From an uncultured Pelagibacteraceae bacterium (GTDB lineage: Bacteria > Pseudomonadota > Alphaproteobacteria > Pelagibacterales > Pelagibacteraceae), in NCBI GenBank assembly GCA_902583455.1, contig CACHVY010000001.1:124001-188000 (forward strand): a DNA stretch of 64,000 nt, read 5' to 3'. Position 1 is the stretch's first letter. Each line of letters starts with the position of its first letter. Positions 20,629-29,860 of this stretch are shown in pieces. The translations under genes and the position numbers were made by a program. The notes under the pieces were generated by a model. The model searched no databases. It saw nothing but the letters and a program-made list of their open reading frames with translations, and was not told where the DNA came from.

Positions 20629-20974
20629 TAAGTTGGTGTTTGTTTTTTAAAAATAAGAAATAAGCCACAAATTCATAAGTGTAATGAAATAAAATAAATA
20701 GAGGTTTAATACTCAAAATTTTTGCTAAAAAATTATATTTTGGTATTTTTGACCAGATGATTATAAATGCTTTAGCTCCGCCAATAACTTGTCCATCGTC
20801 AATCACATGTAATCTTCTTAGAAGTTCTTCCCTAGTTTTTAATGTTAAGTCGACTGCTTGTTGATTGTTTGTAATATCAACCCATTCTAAATTTTCATCA
20901 GAATTTTTTTTGTAGTGATCAATTTCGAGTTTACAAATATTACAAGAGTTATTAAAAAAAACTTTAACTGGCAT
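20603..20974 (-). CDS. DUF393 / DCC-family thiol oxidoreductase-like protein
   Basis: [21 protein letters not shown]...WVDIT...[25 protein letters not shown]. Confidence 0.85.
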   Translation of the reverse strand: MPVKVFFNNSCNICKLEIDHYKKNSDENLEWVDITNNQQAVDLTLKTREELLRRLHVIDDGQVIGGAKAFIIIWSKIPKYNFLAKILSIKPLFILFHYTYEFVAYFLFLKNKHQLNEKTKPTN

Positions 20975-22457
20975 TTGTATTTTCCTTTATAAACTTATCA
21001 GCTGCAGCTAGTATAACTTTTTTTCTTTGGGCATTCATCTTGTCATATATTCTTACCATCATTGATAATCTTGGATTTTTTAGAAAAAAAGATCTATTCT
21101 TATTTATAAATCTCCAATAAAGACCATCCATAATGTTGCACCATTCACCTTTTTTAAAATCCATCATTTTAAGAAAATAACTTGATCCACAAATATAAGG
21201 TTTAGTAGCAAATATTCCTCCATCACTAAATAATCCCATTCCATAAACGTTTGGAGACATTACCCAATCAGATGAATCAACAAACATTTCCATAAACCAT
21301 TTGTAAACATATGTTGGTTTAATCTCACAGAGATTCATAATATTTGATAAAATCATTAATCTCTCTATGTGATGTGACCAACCGTGATCATTTGCATTTT
21401 TGATCGCATAATCCAAAGGAGGAAGTCCCGTGTTTCCTTGATACCAAGTAAGTTTCATTTTACGATTATGTTTAAAAAAATTGCTAGTTTCTAATCTGTT
21501 ATAAAAATTTTGATAAATTCCTCTCATAAATTCTCGCCAGCCAATCACTTGTCTTATATAACCCTCTAAAGAATTTATTCTAATCTTTTTCTTTTTATGA
21601 CTTTCTAAAATTTTTTCTATAATTATATCTGGAGTTATTAAACCCAAATTTATGTAGGGACTAAGAGCGCTGTGAAACAATATATTATTATTTTGATCAA
21701 CAGCGTCCTCGTAATCTCCAAATAAATTAGATTTTTCTTTTATAAAAAATTCTAGTAATTTTAGAACATCTTTATATTCGGTTGCAAACCAAAAATTTTC
21801 TGTTGAACCAGGGTGTGCTGCAAATTTATTTTCTATAATGCTTTTCAGTTTTTTTGTGTGAACTGTTTGATTGATTTTAGGAAATGTGGGAACTTTAGTT
21901 CCTTTAGGCAGTTTCTTTCTATTATCCTCATCAAAGCTCCATTTACCGCCAACTGGATCCTCGCCATTCATTAAGATGTTCATTTTTCTTCTAGTTTCTT
22001 TATAAAAAACTGCCATGAATGGTTTTTTTGATTTAGATAAATATTTTTTAAAATCGTCCCTAGTATTAAGAAACATTGGAGATGTAATTATATTGAGCTT
22101 TATTTTGTTTGTCTTTGAAAAATCTATAATTTTTTTTTCAAATGGTTTATCTTCAATTTCAAAACATGAAATTTCATTGATTTTATTTTTTTTTAATATC
22201 TTTTTGATTTTTAAGAGATAATCATCTTTGAAAGCTGCGTCCTCAATTTTAGAATAAGTAATTTTAAAGCTATTTTTTTTTAAATTTTCATAAAATGATC
22301 TCATTGATGACAGAAATAAAAGGATTTTAAGTTTGTGATGTTTTTCATAGGTGCATAAACCGTTATCTTCTGCCATAAAAAAAAGATGGTCTTTTTTGAA
22401 GCGGTTTAGGTATTTTAATGGAAATAATTGATTTCCAAGTATAATAAACAATTTCAT
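20964..22457 (-). CDS. Cryptochrome/photolyase-related protein (DPRP / PhrB-like FeS-BCP family)
   Basis: IRQVIGWREFMRGIY, FMEMFVDSSDWVMSPNVYGMGLFSDGGIFATKPYICGSSYFLKMM; ~500 aa. Confidence 0.9.
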   Translation of the reverse strand: MKLFIILGNQLFPLKYLNRFKKDHLFFMAEDNGLCTYEKHHKLKILLFLSSMRSFYENLKKNSFKITYSKIEDAAFKDDYLLKIKKILKKNKINEISCFEIEDKPFEKKIIDFSKTNKIKLNIITSPMFLNTRDDFKKYLSKSKKPFMAVFYKETRRKMNILMNGEDPVGGKWSFDEDNRKKLPKGTKVPTFPKINQTVHTKKLKSIIENKFAAHPGSTENFWFATEYKDVLKLLEFFIKEKSNLFGDYEDAVDQNNNILFHSALSPYINLGLITPDIIIEKILESHKKKKIRINSLEGYIRQVIGWREFMRGIYQNFYNRLETSNFFKHNRKMKLTWYQGNTGLPPLDYAIKNANDHGWSHHIERLMILSNIMNLCEIKPTYVYKWFMEMFVDSSDWVMSPNVYGMGLFSDGGIFATKPYICGSSYFLKMMDFKKGEWCNIMDGLYWRFINKNRSFFLKNPRLSMMVRIYDKMNAQRKKVILAAADKFIKENTNAS

Positions 22458-22485
22458 AATTTATTTATAAATATTATTATACAAT

Positions 22486-23202
22486 ATGTCAGGAAAATAT
22501 TTAATTTTTGGTGCGACAGGTTCTATCGGTTCAAACCTAGCCAAGTTATTGGTTGATAAAAATCAAAATGTTCAACTCATAGGTCGGGATGAAAATGGTC
22601 TTAACGTTTTATCGTCTGAGCTTGGCTGTAAATACAGTGTTGTTAATGTTTTAGACGAACAATCTGTTAAAAATTTGAAAAATGAATTTGAGGGACAGGA
22701 AGTTGCTGGTATAGCATATTGTGTTGGCTCTATTGATCTTAAGCCTGTTCGAGCAGTTAAAAAGGATGATTTTATTAAATGTTTTGATTTAAATTTTTTT
22801 CCAATAGTTGAGACTATCAAAAACTTTCAAGACAATTTAAAAAAAAATAAAGGTTCTATAGTTATGTTTTCAACAGTTGCTGTTCAAAGAGGGTTTACAA
22901 ATCATAGTATTATTGCATCAGTGAAAGGTGCTATAGAGGGATTAACAGTATCTTTAGCAGCTGAGTTTGCCCCTAATATTAGAGTTAATTGTATTGCTCC
23001 TAGTTTAACTAAATCAAAAATAGCTGACCCAATACTAAAAAACAAATTAATTGCAGAAGGCGTAGCTAAAGCTCACCCAATGAAAAGAGTAGGTGAAGGA
23101 AAAGATGCTGCTGCAATGGCGCAATTTTTATTATCTGAAGATAGCTCTTGGATAACTGGTCAGATAATAGGTGTAGACGGTGGAAGATCTAAATTATCAT
23201 AA
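22486..23202 (+). CDS. Short-chain dehydrogenase/reductase
   Basis: FGATGSIGSNLAKLL, IRVNCIAPSLT, DSSWITGQIIGVDGGRS; the usual catalytic Tyr region reads NHSIIASVKGA, where YxxxK would be expected. Confidence 0.9.
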   Translation: MSGKYLIFGATGSIGSNLAKLLVDKNQNVQLIGRDENGLNVLSSELGCKYSVVNVLDEQSVKNLKNEFEGQEVAGIAYCVGSIDLKPVRAVKKDDFIKCFDLNFFPIVETIKNFQDNLKKNKGSIVMFSTVAVQRGFTNHSIIASVKGAIEGLTVSLAAEFAPNIRVNCIAPSLTKSKIADPILKNKLIAEGVAKAHPMKRVGEGKDAAAMAQFLLSEDSSWITGQIIGVDGGRSKLS

Positions 23203-23249
23203 TATATTTTCATTTTTTCGTATTAGTGTAATAATGTTCATTAACAAAC

Positions 23250-24929
23250 TTGGTCGTGAATAAAATTTCTACAGAAGAATTATTTAAAATTGCTTATAAT
23301 CATTTACAAAACAAAAATTACTCTAAATCGATTGAACTATTTAATAAGATCCTAAGTCATTTTCCAGAAAATTTATCTGTTTTAAGAAATTTACTGCACG
23401 CGTATGCTTTTTCTGGAGACTTTCACAACGCAGAAAATACGATCAAAAAAGTTTTAAGATTAAATGAAAAAGAGCCTTATGTTTATCAATTTTATGCATC
23501 AATTTTGAAAAACCAGGACAAAATTGATGAGATGATTAATCTAATTGAAGAAGGTTTAAGTAAAAATTTAATGAGTTCCAAGTGGAAATATCAAAAAGAA
23601 TTATTGTATCCAGTAGTTGTAAAGGATAACAATGAAATTGATAAATTTAGAACAAAAATAAGTGAATGTTATGACCAAATTTTAAAAAATAGCGAACAAT
23701 TAGATTATGATAATGATCAGATAATACAGACACCTCATTATGAGTCATCTTATAATCAACATGATAATCTTGAACTAAATATCAAAAGTGTAAAGGCTTT
23801 AAGAAAAATTTATAGAGAATTAAATGAAAATTGTGTCGTTGAAAAAAAAGAAAATGAAAAAATAAAAATAGGTTTTATATCAGAATTTTTTACTAATCAT
23901 ACAATCGGTAAATTATTTAAGAATATTATTTTTAGTTTAGACCAAACAAAATTTAATATTTTTATATTACATTCTAAAAAAACAAAGGCCAGCAAACTTT
24001 TTAATGAATTTATTGAAAAAGAAAAAAATGGTTTTTTAAAAAATATTAGACTTCCAGAAAAATTGGGTGATAAAATTAATTTTTTTAAAAAGGAAAAATT
24101 CAATATTTTATTTTATCCAGACATCGGTATGTCGGTTGAGATGTATTATTTGTCTCTAATTAGACTTGCCAAACACCAGATAATGTCATGGGGTCATCCT
24201 GAAACAACAGGTAGTGAAAGTATAGATTTTTTTCTATGTTCTAAAAGTTTGATTACAGATGAAACTTCAAAAAGCTACTCTGAAAAACTATTGTTGATGG
24301 ATCACTTGCCAATGATTTATGAATTTCCAAAAATTGAACAAAAGATAAATGATGCAGAATTATCCAAAAATAACATTTACTCCTGTCCGCAAACAATGTT
24401 TAAGTTTCACCCTGAATTTGACCATATTTTAGCTGAAATACTAAAAAAAGATAAAAAAGGTGTTTTGTATTTAATTAAAGATAACAATAAAATTTATTTC
24501 AATAAATTAATTGATCGTTTCAAGAAAATTAAATTTTTTGATCTGGATAGGGTTATTTTTCTTGATCCACTCAGTAGAGATAATTATATAAATCACTTAG
24601 GAACATCGTCTGTATTATTAGATCCATTATATTTTGGTGCAGGTAATTCATTTCACGAGTCCATGGTATATGGAACACCAACAGTTACAATGCCAACTAA
24701 GTATATAAAATCTAGAATCGTTAGTGCTGCTTACATGCAGATGGAAATTGAGAAACCACCAATAGTTAAAAATAAAAATGAATATGTTGAATTAGCTATC
24801 AATATCGCAAATAGTGATAATTTATTAGAAATAAAAAAATACTATCAAAAGAAAGCTATTGAAAAACTTTTCAATACTACAAAAGCTGGTGAGGAATTTA
24901 ATCAAATACTTCTAAATTTATACCAATGA
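23250..24929 (+). CDS. TPR protein with OGT/SPINDLY-like glycosyltransferase C-terminus (GTG at 23256 is a likely alternative start)
   Basis: N-terminal TPR; IKIGFISEFFTNHTIGKL..., LDPLYFGAGNSFHESMVYGTPTVTMPTKYIKSRIVSAAYMQM. Confidence 0.8.
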   Translation: MVVNKISTEELFKIAYNHLQNKNYSKSIELFNKILSHFPENLSVLRNLLHAYAFSGDFHNAENTIKKVLRLNEKEPYVYQFYASILKNQDKIDEMINLIEEGLSKNLMSSKWKYQKELLYPVVVKDNNEIDKFRTKISECYDQILKNSEQLDYDNDQIIQTPHYESSYNQHDNLELNIKSVKALRKIYRELNENCVVEKKENEKIKIGFISEFFTNHTIGKLFKNIIFSLDQTKFNIFILHSKKTKASKLFNEFIEKEKNGFLKNIRLPEKLGDKINFFKKEKFNILFYPDIGMSVEMYYLSLIRLAKHQIMSWGHPETTGSESIDFFLCSKSLITDETSKSYSEKLLLMDHLPMIYEFPKIEQKINDAELSKNNIYSCPQTMFKFHPEFDHILAEILKKDKKGVLYLIKDNNKIYFNKLIDRFKKIKFFDLDRVIFLDPLSRDNYINHLGTSSVLLDPLYFGAGNSFHESMVYGTPTVTMPTKYIKSRIVSAAYMQMEIEKPPIVKNKNEYVELAINIANSDNLLEIKKYYQKKAIEKLFNTTKAGEEFNQILLNLYQ

Positions 24930-25763
24930 CCTTTTAAAACACTCTATTGTATTTTTTAATAAACAAGCAATAGTCATTGGTCCAACTCCACCTGGGACTG
25001 GAGTTATTGCTTTTGCAAATTTTGAAACTTCATCGAAATCAACATCACCAACTATTCCCTCTTCAGTTTTATTAATACCAACATCGATTACTATAGATCC
25101 TTTCTTAATCCAGTCACCTTTTACAAGTTTTGGAATTCCAACTGCGACTACTAAAATATCTGCCTTTAGACATTCTTCTTTTAAATTTTTTGTTTTTGAA
25201 TGTGCAATTGTTACCGTGCAATTTTCTTTCAGTAAAAGTTGTGTCATTGGTTTTCCATTTAAATTGGATCTTCCTAAAACGACTGCTTTTTTTCCATTCA
25301 AATTTGGCTCTATTTTTTTAATCAACAAATGACATCCTAGTGGTGTACAAGGAACCGAACTTTCATACCCAGACGACAAATTTCCTACATTGTTAGGGTG
25401 AAAACCATCTACATCTTTGTTTGGATCGATTGCATCTATAATCTTTTTGTTATTAATGTGTTTTGGAAGTGGCAACTGTACCAAAATGCCAGAAACATTT
25501 TCATCTTTATTGAGTTCATTAATCTTTTCTAAAACAGTTTTTTCATCTACTGTATCGGGATACTTAATAATTTCTGATTTAAGACCAATTTCTACTGCTG
25601 ATTTTTCTTTATTCCGCACATAAATTTTGCTTGGTGCATATTCACCTATAAGTATTACAGTTAAGCCTGGAACTCTATTAAATTTTTTTTTTAGATTATC
25701 TACTTCATTTTTTAAATTTGATCTTAGATCCGCAGCAGTTTTTTTTCCGTCTATTATAGTCAT
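24918..25763 (-). CDS. folD: Methylenetetrahydrofolate dehydrogenase/cyclohydrolase
   Basis: GILVQLPLPKHI, KDVDGFHP, VLGRSNLNGKPM, TPVPGGVGPMT. Confidence 0.97.
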   Translation of the reverse strand: MTIIDGKKTAADLRSNLKNEVDNLKKKFNRVPGLTVILIGEYAPSKIYVRNKEKSAVEIGLKSEIIKYPDTVDEKTVLEKINELNKDENVSGILVQLPLPKHINNKKIIDAIDPNKDVDGFHPNNVGNLSSGYESSVPCTPLGCHLLIKKIEPNLNGKKAVVLGRSNLNGKPMTQLLLKENCTVTIAHSKTKNLKEECLKADILVVAVGIPKLVKGDWIKKGSIVIDVGINKTEEGIVGDVDFDEVSKFAKAITPVPGGVGPMTIACLLKNTIECFKRSLV

Positions 25764-25769
25764 TCTAAA

Positions 25770-26060
25770 TTAAAAAATTAATGGTGCTATATAAAGTTTC
25801 ATACACATTTCTATAAACCATATCAACAAAAGAAGGATTACCGGGGATATATCGATAGCACCCAGATTAGGTAAAAAACCTCTAATCTTTCTTAGAAAAG
25901 GCTCAGTTAGTCTATATGTAAAATCCAAAACTAAATAAACAAATCGATTTGTAGTATTTAAAACATTAAAAGCAACTAGCCAGCTGATTATTACATTGGC
26001 TATAACAATATAAGAATATAATTTTAAGATTTGTAATGATAAGTAAAATAGAGCTATCAT
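25770..26060 (-). CDS. YggT family protein
   Basis: YIVIANVIISWLVAFNVLN...LTEPFLRKIRGFLPNLGAIDISPVILLL. Confidence 0.92.
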   Translation of the reverse strand: MIALFYLSLQILKLYSYIVIANVIISWLVAFNVLNTTNRFVYLVLDFTYRLTEPFLRKIRGFLPNLGAIDISPVILLLLIWFIEMCMKLYIAPLIF

Positions 26061-27142
26061 TTTTTTTCGACGTAGATAGATTGACTTGGAAAAGCAAAAG
26101 ATGCTTTGTTTTTTTCAACTATCTGCTTTATTTCAATGGCTAATTTTTCTTTGACTTTTAGCCATTCATTCCAACTATTAGTTTTGGTAAAGCATCTTAC
26201 ATACATATCTATCGAGCTATCTGAAAATTTATCTACTCTAACTGCAAGCCCTACTTTTTTATCGTAGTCATCATTTTCCGTTATATGTTTTTCGATTTGA
26301 TCTCTTATATTTTTTAACTGATCAACCGTTGTGTCATATTGCAAAGTAATAATCCAACTTATGAGCCAGTTAGTTGTTTGGCTTACATTAATAACAGCAT
26401 TTTCTGCAAACTGAAAATTAGGAATTATAGCTAATGATTTATCAAACTTTCTAATAGTTGTTGATCTAAATCCTATTTTTTCGACAATTCCTTCTATTGT
26501 GCCCTCTACTAATATCCAATCACCCATTTTGAATCTTTTTTCTACTAGAACTAAAATTCCAGATATCAAATTTTTAAATAAATCTTGAGCTCCAAGTGCA
26601 ACAGCTACTCCAAATAAACCTAATCCAGCAATAATTGGTCCAATTTTTATCCCCCATAACTCTAAAACAGCAGCAGCACCTAAAATAAATATTAGAATTT
26701 TTAAAGACTTAATTATCCATCCTATCAGTTCTCTTGTGAGAATTTTATCTAATCCGCTTAAAATGTATGAAATTGGTTCAATTATTTGATGAATAATCCA
26801 AAATAATAAAATTGTAATTAAGGTTCTGTTTATAGTATCTACAAAAGATCTGGTGTCCTCAGCAAACGTCATATAATAACTTGCAAAGAAAAAACCTAAA
26901 ACTATAGGTAAAAAACGTGCCGGTCCTACCATAGCTTTTACAAAAGTGTCATCTAACTTATTGGTTGTTCTTTTTGAAATAAGCTCCAGTTTTTTTATAA
27001 TTAGTTTGCTAATTAAACCTCTAAAAATTAAAAATATTAAAAAAATTCCTAATCCGATTAATATCTGACCTATATCAATTCCTAAAATTCCTTTATCCCA
27101 AACAGAAAGAAATAAATTTTTTAAATTAATAAAAACTTCCAT
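26057..27142 (-). CDS. Mechanosensitive ion channel, MscS family
   Basis: GLFGVAVALGAQDLFKNLISGILVLVEKRFKMGDWI...IEGIVEKIGFRSTTIR. Confidence 0.93.
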   Translation of the reverse strand: MEVFINLKNLFLSVWDKGILGIDIGQILIGLGIFLIFLIFRGLISKLIIKKLELISKRTTNKLDDTFVKAMVGPARFLPIVLGFFFASYYMTFAEDTRSFVDTINRTLITILLFWIIHQIIEPISYILSGLDKILTRELIGWIIKSLKILIFILGAAAVLELWGIKIGPIIAGLGLFGVAVALGAQDLFKNLISGILVLVEKRFKMGDWILVEGTIEGIVEKIGFRSTTIRKFDKSLAIIPNFQFAENAVINVSQTTNWLISWIITLQYDTTVDQLKNIRDQIEKHITENDDYDKKVGLAVRVDKFSDSSIDMYVRCFTKTNSWNEWLKVKEKLAIEIKQIVEKNKASFAFPSQSIYVEKK

Positions 27143-27145
27143 ATT

Positions 27146-27844
27146 TTAAATTTTATATAATAAAAATTCCTCTTCACCAGGATTAAATAAAAATATTTTT
27201 TTCCATTTTATCACATTTAAAACTGTTGAAGTTTTTTCACCAATGCACATTAAGTTAGTATTCATCCAGTAGTCAACTAATTCGTATTTTTTAATTAATT
27301 TTAAAAAGCTTTTCGCACTATTTTCAGAATAAACATATACTAAATTTGGCATATCTATCTTTAAAGACTCTAAAAATGATAAATCTAAATTTTCGTTATG
27401 TTTTACAGTATAATTTATCAATCTCTCAACATTGTACCCTTCAGAAATTAACTCTTTGTCTAAGGGATATGACACAACATCTCCGCTAACATAAAGTATT
27501 TTGTTATCTTTTTCTGATAAATTTTGTTGAATAAGTTCTTTCAAATTTCTAACATTTCCATCAGCTGCAAATACATTTTGGAAACCATTGGACCTTGCAG
27601 TTTTTTCTGTATATGTGCCAACACAAAAACATAAAATATTCTTATTAACATTCTTTAAATCTAAAAATCTAATTGCATTAGAACTAGTAAAAATGATTGC
27701 GTTATGATTATAAATTTTTGTTTCATTATAATCTGATTTGCTAATCTCTAATAAGGGTAAGTTTGATACTTTAAATCCATTAGATTTAAATTTTTGAATT
27801 AAATCTTTTGAATCTTGTAATTGACGAGTTAATAAAATGTGCAT
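27146..27844 (-). CDS. hemD: Uroporphyrinogen-III synthase
   Basis: ILLTRQLQDSKDL, IIFTSSNAIRFL, YVYSENSAKSFLKL, MCIGEKTSTVL; adjacent to hemC. Confidence 0.82.
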   Translation of the reverse strand: MHILLTRQLQDSKDLIQKFKSNGFKVSNLPLLEISKSDYNETKIYNHNAIIFTSSNAIRFLDLKNVNKNILCFCVGTYTEKTARSNGFQNVFAADGNVRNLKELIQQNLSEKDNKILYVSGDVVSYPLDKELISEGYNVERLINYTVKHNENLDLSFLESLKIDMPNLVYVYSENSAKSFLKLIKKYELVDYWMNTNLMCIGEKTSTVLNVIKWKKIFLFNPGEEEFLLYKI

Positions 27845-27845
27845 T

Positions 27846-28757
27846 TCAGTTTTTATATTTACCTTGTGATATTTTTTTTAAGTAATTTCCAACAATTGAT
27901 CCAATTTTTAATGCTTTACCGATTGAATCGGAATGTTCATAGAAATACCTAGATTTTCCATCGGTAGAAAATAGCTCAGCTTTTAAAACCAGTTTTTTTT
28001 TCTGAATAAATGAATAAATACCAACTGCAGTACTGCAGTCACCTTTTAAAATTTTTAAAACTTCTCTCTCAGTCTTAGCTCTAATTCCTGTATTTTTATC
28101 ATTAACTTTTTTTAAAAGTTTATTAATTTTGTTATCATTTTTTCTAGATTGTAGAGAAATTATGCCTTGGCCCGCAGGCGGGATGATTTTGTCACAATTA
28201 AATTCCTGTGTAATTAAGCTTGTCATCTTCAAACATTTTAAACCTGCCTTTGCTAAAATAATTGCGTCATATTTTTTTTCGTAAATTTTTTTTATTCTAC
28301 TATCAATATTTCCTCTTATGAGTTTGAATTTTAAATCGGGCCTTATCATTTTTAATTGATATTCTCTTCTAAAAGAAGAAGTGCCAATGACAGAATTTTT
28401 TTTTAAATTTTCAAAAGATAAATTGTTATTACTTATTAGTACTTCTTTTGGTGAATTTCTTTTAAGAAATGTTTTTATAATTAAACCTGGTGTTTCTTTA
28501 TAAGGAATATCTTTTAATGAGTGAACGGCTATATCAATTTTTTTTGAAATCAGCTCTTTTTCAATATTTTTTACAAATTCTCCTTTGCCGCCAATATCAG
28601 AAGTTCTACGGTTTAAAATTCTATCTCCCTTTGTAATAATTTTTTTTAACTCAATTTTTCCATGATAAAATTTTTTAATTTCTCTAATAGCGAGTTCGGC
28701 ATATTTAATAGCTAATTTACTTCCTCTAGCTCCGATGATTATTTTTTTTTTATTCAT
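27846..28757 (-). CDS. hemC: Hydroxymethylbilane synthase
   Basis: IIGARGSKLAIKYAELA, AVHSLKDIP, GTSSFRREYQ, RGNIDSRI, GDCSTAVG. Confidence 0.96.
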   Translation of the reverse strand: MNKKKIIIGARGSKLAIKYAELAIREIKKFYHGKIELKKIITKGDRILNRRTSDIGGKGEFVKNIEKELISKKIDIAVHSLKDIPYKETPGLIIKTFLKRNSPKEVLISNNNLSFENLKKNSVIGTSSFRREYQLKMIRPDLKFKLIRGNIDSRIKKIYEKKYDAIILAKAGLKCLKMTSLITQEFNCDKIIPPAGQGIISLQSRKNDNKINKLLKKVNDKNTGIRAKTEREVLKILKGDCSTAVGIYSFIQKKKLVLKAELFSTDGKSRYFYEHSDSIGKALKIGSIVGNYLKKISQGKYKN

Positions 28758-28792
28758 AATATTTAAATTTACCTATATTAATTAAATTATTT

Positions 28793-29860
28793 ATGAAAAA
28801 AAAAATACTTATAATGGGCATAGAAACAAGCTGTGATGAGACTGCTGTTTCAATAATCCAAGATAATGGATCAAAACCACCAAAAATATTGGCTAATATT
28901 GTATCAAGCCAAGAACAGATTCATAAGAAATTTGGAGGTGTGGTGCCAGAGTTGGCTGCAAGAAGTCATTTAGAAAAAATTGAAATGATTACAAAAAAGG
29001 CTCTAAAAAAAAGCAAAGTAAAATTAAGTAACATAAACGCTATATCGGCTACAGCAGGACCTGGTTTAATCGTGTGTTTATCTGTTGGCTTTAATTTTGC
29101 AAAATCATTATCATTAGCTTTAAAAATACCATTAATAGCTGTTAACCATTTAGAAGGTCATGCTTTAAGTCCAATGTTTGAAAATAAACTTAAGTATCCA
29201 TATTTGCTTTTATTAATTTCAGGAGGTCATACTCAATTTCTAGTAGTCAAAGGTTTAGGCAAATACAAAAGAATAGGTACTACGATTGATGATGCTCTTG
29301 GTGAAGCTTTCGACAAAACATCAAAAATGTTGGGCTTTGGATTTCCGGGAGGGCCTAAAATAGAAAAATATTCAAAAATGGGAGATCCAAATAAATTTGA
29401 TCTTCCTATGCCGATAATCAATAAAGGTGGTTGTAATTTGTCTTTTGCAGGATTAAAAACTGCGGTGTTACGATCAAAAATCTTATTAAAGACAAAAAAG
29501 GATAAATACGATTTAGCTGCTTCATTTCAGGCTACAATTTTAAAAATAATTTATAAAAAGACAAAAATAGCAATAAGAGAATTCAAAAAAATTTCAAAAG
29601 GCAAATCTTTAGTTATAGCCGGTGGTGTTGCTGCTAATCAGGAGATTAGAAGAATAATAAAAAAAATTTGTTATGAGGAAAAATTTAAATCGTATTTCCC
29701 TAAAATGAATTTATGTACTGACAACGCTGCTATGATTGCAATCACTGGATTAAAAAAATTTAAAAAAAAAAAATTTGATAAATTGAATTTTCCAGTTAGA
29801 CCTAGGTGGCCATTGGATAAGAGAGCAAAATTTTTAAAAGGATCTGGTGTCAAATTATAG
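28793..29860 (+). CDS. tsaD: tRNA N6-threonylcarbamoyladenosine transferase TsaD
   Basis: MGIETSCDETAVSI, NHLEGHALSP, LLISGGHTQFL, AGGVAANQEIR. Confidence 0.97.
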   Translation: MKKKILIMGIETSCDETAVSIIQDNGSKPPKILANIVSSQEQIHKKFGGVVPELAARSHLEKIEMITKKALKKSKVKLSNINAISATAGPGLIVCLSVGFNFAKSLSLALKIPLIAVNHLEGHALSPMFENKLKYPYLLLLISGGHTQFLVVKGLGKYKRIGTTIDDALGEAFDKTSKMLGFGFPGGPKIEKYSKMGDPNKFDLPMPIINKGGCNLSFAGLKTAVLRSKILLKTKKDKYDLAASFQATILKIIYKKTKIAIREFKKISKGKSLVIAGGVAANQEIRRIIKKICYEEKFKSYFPKMNLCTDNAAMIAITGLKKFKKKKFDKLNFPVRPRWPLDKRAKFLKGSGVKL

